Positions 54,853-64,000 of a DNA stretch of 64,000 nt are shown piece after piece; the stretch's first letter is position 1, and each line of letters begins with the position of its first letter. The stretch is taken from positions 62,001 to 126,000 of the forward strand of contig NKYR01000013.1 of NCBI GenBank assembly GCA_003184365.1. The letters run 5' to 3'. The notes under the pieces were generated by a model that was not told the DNA's origin, made no database searches, and saw only the letters and a list, made by a program, of their open reading frames with translations. A program made the translations under genes and the position numbers. The DNA comes from Evernia prunastri (Eukaryota; Ascomycota; Lecanoromycetes; Lecanorales; Parmeliaceae).

Positions 54853-55886
54853 GGTGGTTGTGGTGGTTGTGGTGATGATGATTGTTTGGAGGGCGTTTGG
54901 TGTGAGTGGTGTGGTTTGATGGGTGTGGGTGTGGGGTTGGTGAGGATGAAGGGTGGGTGGGGAAGGTGATGTTGTGTTGTGTGAAGGAAAGGTGAGAAGT
55001 GAGGGGGTGAGGGGTCGATTTATAGCTAAAGAGGGACCGGAGATGTGACCAATGACTGTTGCAGTTCTTATATCAGCACCTTGGCACTTTGGAAGGTCTG
55101 TCCGGATTGTGGACTACGATTGGATTCCATCCGTTCCGGCTTTCCTTCCAATCAATAAAACTGACAGCCCTGATGTATAGAATGAGGCCTGCTAAGGCTG
55201 ACTGAGTGCTCGCATACGTGCATCCAATTGGGGAAATTTCTAGGATCACCTAGGCTTATGCAGGAGGCTTAAAAGGGGGGATCATGCAGGTCGCCTGCCT
55301 AACGCTCCAGACCCAACGCTCCTCAGATATCATGGGTGCAACGATCATGTTGTATCGTCTCTGCAATTCATACCGGCTATTGTGCAAACGAAGAGTCCCA
55401 AAGGCTCACTACATGTGTAGATGTTCCACATCGTAGGTGGATATCCTCATCCATGGTACGGTATTCGGGCAATTCGTGGTGATGTACCAGTCATGGATGG
55501 AGCCAAATCCACCAATGATTTGTACATATCCAGCAATGATATGTATTTTGCCATGAATTGAATGGCTTGTGAAGACGGACCTAACGCTAATAATGCTAGT
55601 ACTGCGAGTACTCTTTCGTTACTACTTCTCCGACTCCTCCTTACCCTTCCTAGAACTTCTGAGATCAAACGATGAGGACTGTCAAAGGCTCCGAGACCCA
55701 TTTCGTTGAACTGAGTCGATCCATACTTGAAGCTATACTAAGATTTTCGAACATTGGCTTTCTCAGTTGTCTTCGAATTCGGCTTCGACTTCGGCTTCGG
55801 CTTGGCTTTCAGCGTCCATTTTTTGGGCCGCAACCTATCCCTTCAGCTTGCAGCCTTTGCACCGACGCCTCAGATCGGAGGATGAA
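54853..55886. other. Intergenic
   Basis: About 1 kb between two minus-strand genes. The part near 54853 should be the promoter of the small secreted protein; a TTTATAGCTAAA motif lies at about 55019. An 84-codon frame at 55447-55701 has no support. Confidence 0.4.
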
Positions 55887-56236
55887 TTACCACCAGACGA
55901 ACAACGCTATCGCAGCAGCAACGCCAACGGCGATGCCAGCCTCTCCGCCAGGGGTAAGGCCTATTTTGACTCCGTCAGCACTGCTACGGCTGCCGCTATA
56001 ACGATATATCTGAACCCCTTACCTGTGCTAATGGGAGACGACACTGGAGCTGTAGCTGATGGAGCAGCAGAAGTTGTAGCTGAAGGAACTTCAGTAGCTT
56101 CTGTTGAGGTCGACGTAACGGAGGGATTCGTGCTGGATTGGTTCTGATTCAAGGTGCTGGTGACGAAACCGGACGCTGCAAAGGTGGGCAGGGAGGTGCC
56201 GGAGCTTTGCAGCTGATCGTCAGTAAAAGAGTCCAT
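55887..56236 (-). CDS. Ser/Thr-rich single-pass membrane protein
   Basis: Two exons, 56236-56023 and 55960-55887 (62-bp intron, GTAAGG...AATAG), encode 95 residues. The outer part is a Ser/Thr/Ala-rich mucin-like stalk. The splice restores PISTGLTPGGEAGIAVGVAA followed by AIALFVWW, a glycine-containing transmembrane helix common in fungal mucin-like sensors. The model stops right after the helix. A further donor (TG|GTAATT) lies at the stop, so a longer cytoplasmic tail from downstream sequence is possible. There is no cleavable signal peptide at the chosen ATG. Confidence 0.6.
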
Positions 56237-56576
56237 CTTGAAAGCATCTAAATTTTAGTGATCTCTGTGTTGGTTGGTGACATAGCTCCCTGGAAATCTA
56301 TAGTTGCAATGAGAGCGGGTGGGGAAAGCTCAGGCCTTTAATTCACCCACTAGGCGAGGCTGAAGAGTCCTTTCGGGCCTGGCCGAGCTGGAACGCGGCC
56401 TGGTATCGGTGCGGCTGAATGTGGCTCGTATCGACTTGCACATTTGCATCCAAGATGCAACACAAGCCGAGAGAAGCGGGAGGCTGGGAAGTATTTGATT
56501 CCAGGTAGCCTTATTGCTCTTCTGAACAATCCCTACAACAACCTCACAGCCTCTCCCGTTCAACAAGAGATCAACG
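56237..56576. other. Divergent promoter region
   Basis: About 340 bp between the single-pass protein (-) and the seven-TM protein (+). Confidence 0.5.
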
Positions 56577-57765
56577 ATGGCGAACAGCTCGTCCATCAAC
56601 TGTGAAAGACTTGCCTCCAGAACAAGCTTTCCGAGCTATATCGCCTCGATCAGGAACGTTACCACTAATAACTTCACTCTCGTTGGCGAGTGTCAGGCCG
56701 AGATATGCAACGCTCTGTGGGGCTCCGGCAATCCCGACATCTCTGGCATTGGGGTACGTAGATATCTGTTCCTTTCTGAGCGAGCGGAAAATTTGCTAAA
56801 AAAACATGAAGATGATTATCGGTTACATAATCGAAAATGTTGTTGGCTTGATCCTCGCTTCCGTGCTGTATATCCTCCTACGAAGAAGGAAGAACGGACG
56901 AGCGAGAGCTCAACCTGCATTGCTCGATCAGTACGTTTCCGTGATCAGAAGGGGCTGTAGTTCTTTCTACGACTGTGCCATCTTCTTCACATTCTCCATC
57001 CAACTCGCGTGTATCGTGGTACTCGCTCGCCTTGACTTCGGGATCAGCGCCAACGGTATGGGTGACAGCACCGCTAAGATCACCTGGGCCGTATCGTTGT
57101 TGACCATCATCCCACTTACGTATGTGGCATTCAACCCTTGCCTCCTTCGTGAATCACAATCGGTCCACCCCAGCAACCTTAAGGACCAGAAAAGCAAGGA
57201 CGGCAAGGAGCAATTGAGATTCCTCCTGTTCGCTGTATGCTGGTTGCTGTTCATCTATCCGTTCCTGAGCAGGATGATTGAGACATTCGGACCGAGTGCG
57301 ATAGGTGGAAAGAAAGCAACCATTTCAACAAATGAGTGGGACGTGATCGCGACAACTTGCACCGCAGGCGTTGATGCAGTGTCAAGCCAGGAGGTCATTG
57401 CCATGGATTTCTTCAGCGTGGCAGGATCTGTCTTTGTCTTTCTTGCGGCGTTGACCAAAACTATCTGGCTCGCATTGCAAAGACACCACAAAGACGCACG
57501 ACTTGTTCGACGAGTCCGCGGGTGGTGGGTCAACAAGAGCTGCGGTGAGCCATCTCGATTAGCCATCCTGTTCTTTGTTGCAATACCAACCATCGCGCTG
57601 AGCCAACTGTGGACTATCTTCAGACTGCGGAGTCTACAGCGACAGATTGCTCAGAACGCGGGAAATGACGACGCGGACAGCCAGTGGACGTTCGGTCAGA
57701 TAGCGGCGGTCACGATATTCATCCCCGTTGTGGTGGAAGGTTGCTTCGCTTGGCTGTACGACTAA
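56577..57765 (+). CDS. Seven-TM fungal integral membrane protein
   Basis: Two exons, 56577-56753 and 56812-57765 (58-bp intron, GTACGT...GAAG), encode 376 residues. The outer N-terminus has CQAEICNALWGSGNPDISGI, then the splice to MIIGYIIENVVGL, a pattern I know from uncharacterised fungal membrane proteins. Seven hydrophobic segments are visible, e.g. AIFFTFSIQLACIVVLARL, AVSLLTIIPLTYVAF, FLLFAVCWLLFIYPFL, SVAGSVFVFLAALTKTIWL and IAAVTIFIPVVVEGCFAWLY. Basic loops (LLRRRKNGRARAQ, RHHKDARLVRRVRG) alternate with them. A receptor- or transporter-like role is possible, but no ligand or family name can be assigned. Confidence 0.75.
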
Positions 57766-58126
57766 GGGAAGAGGGGCAATATCAGGGGCAGGTGGACATC
57801 GTACGCCATTCGGTTACCGTACTTGTCATTATCGAATTCTTCAAACGCCTTCTTACTAGGTACAATTTGTCTTGAAGTCACGAGACAGTGTCAGGAATGG
57901 GTGATGAAATAACGGCAGAACATTCTTGGCATGAACACCTGGTGGTATGCGAGCATCAAAACATAAAACCAACCGCAAGTGAGAGGGAAAATCCTACAGA
58001 AAGGAGTTACGCAATGCAGTCGACCCAAAGTCTGCGAAGAGGGCTAGAGAAAAGGTCGGGACCACGAAGAAATCACTCCCCTCCCCCCAAATTTGACAAT
58101 TCCCGTTGAAGTGTGAGCGTCTTCAT
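57766..58126. other. Intergenic between converging genes
   Basis: About 360 bp; no gene seen. Confidence 0.5.
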
Positions 58127-61100
58127 CTAGTCATCTTCATCTTCGTCGTATTCAGGCTCCGTCTCTGGACCCTCGCCTTTCTTCTCGAACCGGTGCTTAG
58201 GATGCGTATCCTCATGGCTCCAGAAACATTTGAAACAAAAATTGAAGTCTTCGCATTGTGTACAGCGCCATTGAACCCCGACGCTTGGCTAAAAGGTATC
58301 CACGTCAGACTTCAGAACTTATCACCAAAGAAGACTAGAATCGTCTCACAGGGTGAGACTCACGTAACGTAGACAGCCATCGCAAGCGTACAATGCAGAG
58401 CTGAAACCACTTTTCCATGTCCGTTTCTTCCCTTTCGGCTGCTGAGAAGCTTTCTCCACCGGTTCAGCCGACTTCTCATTGCCGGTCGTTTCTTTGACTG
58501 CTAGGCCTGCCAGATCGAGTGCGCCATAGAAGCGGGCGATATTTTCAGACGCCCATCCATACCTGGTCTCTTTGTTAGACAAGGTCTCGCCGCCGTTCAG
58601 CAACTTGATCATCTCCTTGTCAGTGTTCCGACATGCCCAGTGCGACGGTGTCCATCCGTCAACATCCTCAACATTGAGCATCGGCCACTTCTCATCCTGC
58701 ATCAGCATTTCCACGACGTCAACATTACCGGCCATTGCCGCATGATGCACTACCGTGCGCCCTTGATGGTCTTTAAGACTCAAGTCGCCTTTCCTGTCCG
58801 TAAGCCACTCGATCATCTCCATGGATCCACGCCACGCGGCGAGATGCAACGCAGTGCGCCCCTGATCGTCTTGAGCGTTGATGTCGGCTTTATGCTCATA
58901 CAGACTTTCCATGATCTCGGTCGTCCCCGAGAACACGGCTGCACTCAGCGCGTTGGCGAACAGCCCACCGCCGAGACTCGCATCGGCGCCCTTCATGAGC
59001 AGGTATTCCACGACGTCGACGAATCCGCCTGCCGCGGCGGCCTGAAGGGCTGTGTTGTACAACCCTCCTTTGGCATTGACATCTGCACCGGATTTTAGGA
59101 GCTGCTGCACGACGTCGAGCTGACCATCCTTCGCGGCCATGTGGAGTGCGGTTGGAACAGCCCCACCGCCCTCGTTGACGTTAACTTGGTCCGCGCCCTG
59201 CAGCAATGTCATCCAAATAGATTTAGCCTTCTTTTCGATGGCAAGCAGGAGAGCCGTCTGGCTCTTGTTGTTGCGTGGCGCCGTTTCAGCCCCGCATCTC
59301 AAAAGGTTTTTAACAACATCATTGAGGCGGTTGCGGACGGCGAGCAAGAGGGGGGTGTCGCCAGATTTGTCTTTGAGGTTGATGTCAATGTGTGGCATTT
59401 GTTCCAGGAGAGTACTCACAACGTCAGGCTTTTTGTTTCTTATGGCGGTGTGTAGTGCCGAAAAGCCGCAGTCGTCTTGCCAGTTGATAATGTTGATCTC
59501 CTTTTCAAGTATCCTTTGTGCCGGTCCTTTTCCTCCATCCGTTGCGGCGAAATGCAACGCAGTCTGTTGCCGGTCCCGGAGCCGCACGTTGGCGTTGTGA
59601 GAAAGCAGTAGCCCAACGTTTGCGTCACGTCCATATTCGACGGACATCATAAGCGCTGTCTGGCCTCCCTTGTCCACTGCATCGACATCGACGGAGTGGG
59701 CAAGGAGCCACTCTGTGGGACCAGTCTCGGAGATACTAGAGGCAACGTGTAGCGGCGTCTTGCCGTCTTTGCTTCTGCAGGTCAACAAGGCCGGGGCTGC
59801 TTCCCAGAGAATCTCCATCACGGATACGCAGCTATACTTTGCCGCAATATGCATAGACGTCCAACCGTTTTCATCAAAATTGAGCAGATCAACGCCGTGG
59901 TCAATGAAAAGCTGAACAATCTCTCTGCGGTCCTTGGAGGCTGCCAGATACAGGGGAGTCCACGAGGTCACATTTTGGAGAGATGGATTGGCGCCGTACT
60001 TAAGGAGAGTCTTCGCAACCTTTACACTGCCATTAAGCGCTGCAAAGTGAAGAGCAGAGTAGCCATCATCGTCCTCTTCATTGACATCGAGCCCAACTTC
60101 TAAGAGCGCTCGGACAGCGTCAACCTGACCGTCTGTGTCATCTAGATTCTCGGCTACCACAGAGACCAGGGTATTGTTATCGGCTTTGGCATCTGCAGCC
60201 AATAGAACTCGAACAACCTGGCCTCTACCCGCGGACGCAGCCAGCGCCAGGGGAGTGCCGATCTGATCGGTCTCAAGATCAACCATCGCTCCATGTTTTA
60301 TCAACAGAGAAACAATTTCAACGTGTCCATTTTCTGCCGCACAATGAAGAGCTGAGTAATCGTCAGAATCCATCGAATGCAAGTCCATCCTGGAGAACTT
60401 GGAAAGGCACAATTCGCAAACCGAGGTAAATCCTTGCTTCGCTGCTTGGATGAGTATTTCTGTAATACCCGTCATCAATGCCTCAGTTGTCACTTGTAGA
60501 ATCTTTTCTGCGATGGCCTGATGTCCGTTCAAAGTGGCATAATAGAGAGCTGTGTGACCACTGTCATCCTCGTTGTCAGTCAAATTCGTTGTTGCTCCCT
60601 TATCTAAGAGCAATTGAACTACAGGTAAATGCCCGTTTTGACTTGCTAGAATCAAAGGAGTTCTACCCAAGTCATCTCGTGTATCCATATCCAGGTCTTT
60701 GATGCCTTGCGCGATCAATTTGACGACCTCGGTGTGCCCGTTGAGTGAAGCAAGATGTAGCGCTGTCTGGCGGTTCTTGTCTTTTGCTTTTGCTACGACG
60801 TCCGGAAGCTGCTCTATCAAAAGCTTCACAATCTGTTGGTGGCCGTTTTGGGACGCTAAATGGAGTGCTGTACGCTCATCTTTGTCGATGACGCAAATAT
60901 CAACTTGGGATTCGAGAAGATACTCTACCATTGCCGTGTAGCCTTTGCTCGCGGCGAGATGTATTGCTTTGTCCGGAATCTGCGCTGAGAGCGAGTTCGG
61001 GTCGGCTCCCTGGAATAAAAGAGTGGAAACTATTGACTCATGTCCATTTCTTGCTGCAAGCTGCAGAGGTGTTATTCCTTCATGAGTGGCATCCACGTTG

Positions 61101-62353
61101 GCTCCCGCTGCGATGAACTTCCGAACTATTGCCGCATTTCCAAGTTCTGCTGCTTCGCACAGAAAGCTCGGGTCCCAGGCCACGATATGATTTGGTTTGG
61201 AGAGCTTATCCATGAGTAATTCGACGATTTCTTCGTGTTCCTGGCTCGAAGCATAGTGGAGTGCCTTCGGCAGGGGTTCGGACGCATTCCACAAGTCGTT
61301 GTCAAGGAAAGTCGTCACGACACCCAAATGGCCTGCCCAGCTGGCCAAGTGAAGAGCGAGAGAGTGCTGTTCGAGGATGATCCCTTTGCTCGTCTTTTGA
61401 GTGAGGTAGAATTCGACGAGATCTACAAATCCGAGCAGGGCTCCAAGGCAGAAGGGATCCATGACGCACATGTTCGCCGGGGCGAATGTCTTTCCGAATC
61501 TGGAATTGAGCTCAAACCAGACTTCCACAAGATCTCTGTGCTGAAGAAGGTCAAGCATTTCCTTGGCGTGAGAACCATGCTGTCTTGCCTTGCGATAGTG
61601 TTCTGGCCAGAACTGCACTGCATACCCCATTAAGTCGAATATGGGACCCCTCGGTCTCTCCCAATATTCTTCTCGAAGTGCTTTTCTGGTTGGAGCGAGG
61701 ACTTGGTCAGACCGAAGATACTTGAGCAGAATGCGTGTGATGTCCCAGTCGCTGACCAATGGTATCTTTTGCTTTTTTCCATCTTGTGATTGGGTCTCCT
61801 TGTTGGCGTCATGCTTCTTGGGCTCTTGTTCATCTTTGACAGCTTGTTGGAAACAATACCTGACTTGCTCGTGGCAGAAGCGAGCTTGATTGTTCTCGAA
61901 TTTGACCAACGGACCGAAAGCCGAGTACAACTCCGTTCGCAAGTCAAGCAAACGGTCATCTTCGTCGAGCTTGATTGCCTCCTTGTGGTCGATGAGGGCG
62001 ATGGCAATAGCTAATTCATGAACATTCATTGGTCGTTGCGCGTGCAAAATCCAACCGAGAGCCTTCCTCCCCCATTCTGGCAGCGTTTGAAAAGTCTCAA
62101 AGACTAGATCAGGCACCTTATAAGGCAACATCTGCACCATTGAATTGATTGATCTGCGATTTGACAAGAACTTGTGGGGATTGTCCTTTAGGACGTGGAC
62201 GTTCAGCGACAATTGGGTAAGACTTTCACACTTATCCAGTGCATGTTCGATCTCTGCCACAAATTCTGAGAGATAGGGCCGCTCTTCGATCAAGTCTCCA
62301 ATCATTTGTACCCTTCGAGAGTGCAACAATTCTAGAGTGAACACCTCATCCAT
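58127..62353 (-). CDS. Giant ankyrin-repeat protein with C-terminal ZZ zinc finger
   Basis: Two exons, 62353-58364 and 58288-58127 (75-bp intron, GTGAGT...TTTTAG), encode 1383 residues. Residues 1 to about 350 resemble the part after the NACHT domain in fungal NLR-like proteins (FETFQTLPEWGRKALGWILH, RPMNVHELAIAIAL, ARFCHEQVRYCFQQ), but no P-loop precedes it and an in-frame stop lies upstream. More than 20 ankyrin repeats follow (for example TALHLASQNGHQQIVKLLI). The splice completes a ZZ finger: ACDGCLRY, then WRCTQCEDFNFCFKCF and HEDTHPKHRF. An acidic tail (DEDEDD) ends it. ZZ fingers bind protein N-termini or histone tails. A role in non-self recognition is inferred from architecture only. 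Confidence 0.9.
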
Positions 62354-64000
62354 GACGATGGGAGACTCTAGCTAGCCACACAGAAATCTCCGATGCAGGA
62401 ACGAAGAAGCTTGGATTTCGCGTTCTTTCGGCTTTCAAGGACGGAAAGAAGGCTCGGGATCTGGCACGAGAATGGATCACCGGATTAGTAGGATGTCACC
62501 GATGAGGCAGTACAAAACGGTGTAGTAGATCATGGCGGTTGGATGGTCACAGAGCTGACGCCGTGCTAAGGCCACACGGGTACCTACTCGTACTTTGCTG
62601 TTGTATCACACCATACTTTATTCAAATGGGAAGATCTTATCCTGGTTTGGTACGATGGCCTCGCATTCACACGGGCTGCGACTGTAAGGACCGTACTGTG
62701 GTGGTAACCGTAGTGGTATGTAACGAAGATAACAAGCTAAGGAGGAAAGGTCTATGGAGGGAGGATGGCCTAGATATAGGCCATCCCTAGGCACTAGGCC
62801 CTATAGGGCTAGGCTGACAGGTGTCAGGGTACGAGGTGTGTCAGGAGTACCAGGGTGTCAAGGGTACGGTCGTAACAGCGACAGCCAGTGAACGTTGGAC
62901 AATAAGTGTTGGAATTAATGGTCTAAGTGCTCTCCAGGTGGATGAATGAATGTATTGCATGCTATTGTATGTACTAAAGAACGATGTAAGAATGAGGGAG
63001 ATGACAAGCTATGTATGTGCAGTGAAGCCCCCATGCTCGAGACTACACTGGTGTGATATTTGCTACCGCTGCAGTCAAATAAAATTATGGATGCAGGCCA
63101 TTAATTGGCCGATTCCCCTTATGCCGATCGCGGATGAAACAGGGCATGCCATCCATCAACGCTTAGCCGCTGGTCACACTCCTCACACCACTTCCACGAG
63201 CCCTAAGTACATTACTTTACAGCGGAAAGAATCACGTGATTAAATTCAAAGCCGTTACTTATCCTTTGCCTCCATTCATCTGATTATTACTGACAACAGC
63301 ACCCAGTTGCCTCGTATCGATCCTCAGTCCTATCAGTGCGATAATCATGAAGGACGGAAGAGCGAAAGCTCACCCTAACATGTAGAGCCAGCGCAGCTTC
63401 TGTTTTGGGAGAGCGGCCATGTTCGAACAGCTGCAAAGGCGACACTACCGAGATTGGATCAACATAACGGACGAATCCTTAGCAGTTCTGCTAGGGACAA
63501 TCGTTACGAATTGATTGGCATTTGGAGCACACAAATCTTACCATCTCCCTCACTCACTTTGCGCCCTGATCCTTCACACGCATGCGTTCGACATACTCCT
63601 CGATCAACGTATCTAGTCTCTCCGACCGTTCCGCAGCCCTCAGCAGATCCCGAATGTGCTCCTCAGACGCACTTAGTCTTCGCCTCTCATCATGTAGAGA
63701 CTCCAAAACAGCTGGAATCGTTTGCAAGTGTGTTGCGGGGTCCCAACACCGGGGCTAGCTACCTGAAGAGGCATATGTAGACCCCCCAGTGCTAGGAAAA
63801 CTCCCAATGCTTGTTCAGCTAAACCTGGAGTGAAAATGAAGCTATATACAGGTGTGGGTGGGCGGGGAAAGAATGCTATGGCTCTGAAAGAGATGGAATC
63901 GAATAAGGAGCCCAACACTGGTGGGCAGCCCATATAAATAGAGCTCCCAGCCAGCCTGCAATCTCCTGAATATCGCGTCCTTGACACGAATCGCGTCTCT
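62354..64000. other. Right-hand region, no gene supported
   Basis: About 1.65 kb upstream of the ankyrin gene. No NACHT P-loop or other domain is visible on either strand. The stretch 62760-62870 has short inverted motifs around TAGGCCCTATAGGGCTAGG. A 25-bp motif at 63092 resembles one at 16191. Frames at 63454-63780 (+) and 63673-63987 (-) overlap and have no support. Confidence 0.4.

Noticed and set aside
63454..63987. Two overlapping frames of about 105 codons at the right edge
   Set aside because: They lie on opposite strands, have biased composition and show no domain.
1..64000. tRNA, rRNA or CRISPR features
   Set aside because: Scanning by eye for tRNA B-box-like GTTCGAATC motifs, a 5S start and regularly spaced direct repeats gave only hits inside coding sequence or none.

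Overview
The window looks like nuclear DNA of a filamentous ascomycete (Pezizomycotina). Genes are split by many short GT-AG introns (mostly 42-80 bp). Typical fungal families are present: HET-domain proteins, a rhodopsin-domain membrane protein, an NRPS-like adenylating enzyme, an F-box protein, a Ser/Thr-rich wall protein and an ankyrin-repeat giant. An AT-rich block carries a transposon whose lesions fit repeat-induced point mutation (RIP). No prokaryotic operon, CRISPR array, rRNA or tRNA was recognised. All exon joins were deduced by eye from splice signals, reading frame and protein-family continuity.

Layout. 1-12.9 kb: a CSA/ERCC8-type WD40 repair protein (+), a large modular secreted wall protein (-), an F-box protein (+) and a HET-domain protein (-). 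13.4-16 kb: an AT-rich, degraded piggyBac-like element between short terminal inverted repeats. 16.3-29.5 kb is gene-poor accessory DNA. It holds a two-TM membrane protein with an unresolved frame change, a CobW-type GTPase, a 94-bp palindromic MITE, a stand-alone adenylation-domain enzyme and a rhodopsin-domain protein with an apparent 1-nt deletion. 29.5-33.6 kb: a LITAF-like zinc-ribbon protein, a second HET protein, a small hydrophilic protein and a six-exon kappa-class GST. 34.3-48 kb is conserved housekeeping DNA: a Gts1/Ucp3-type ArfGAP-UBA protein, a nitronate monooxygenase, taxilin, the mitochondrial presequence protease Cym1 and an alpha/beta hydrolase. 48.7-54.3 kb: a novel-looking C2H2/coiled-coil protein and the ribosome-biogenesis WD protein Jip5, with a 557-bp TIR transposon inserted just upstream of the jip5 start codon. 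54.6-62.4 kb: a small cysteine-rich secreted protein, a Ser/Thr-rich single-pass protein, a seven-TM protein and a 1383-residue ankyrin protein ending in a ZZ zinc finger.

Themes. Housekeeping genes (DNA repair, ribosome assembly, vesicle traffic, mitochondrial proteolysis) alternate with fast-evolving self/non-self and surface genes (two HET genes, an NLR-like ankyrin-ZZ gene, wall proteins). Transposon traces cluster in the accessory parts. The most unusual structure is the zinc-finger gene at 48.8-52.3 kb. Each of its four Cys/His fingers is split by a phase-0 intron of 49-50 nt, always four residues before the first zinc-binding His.
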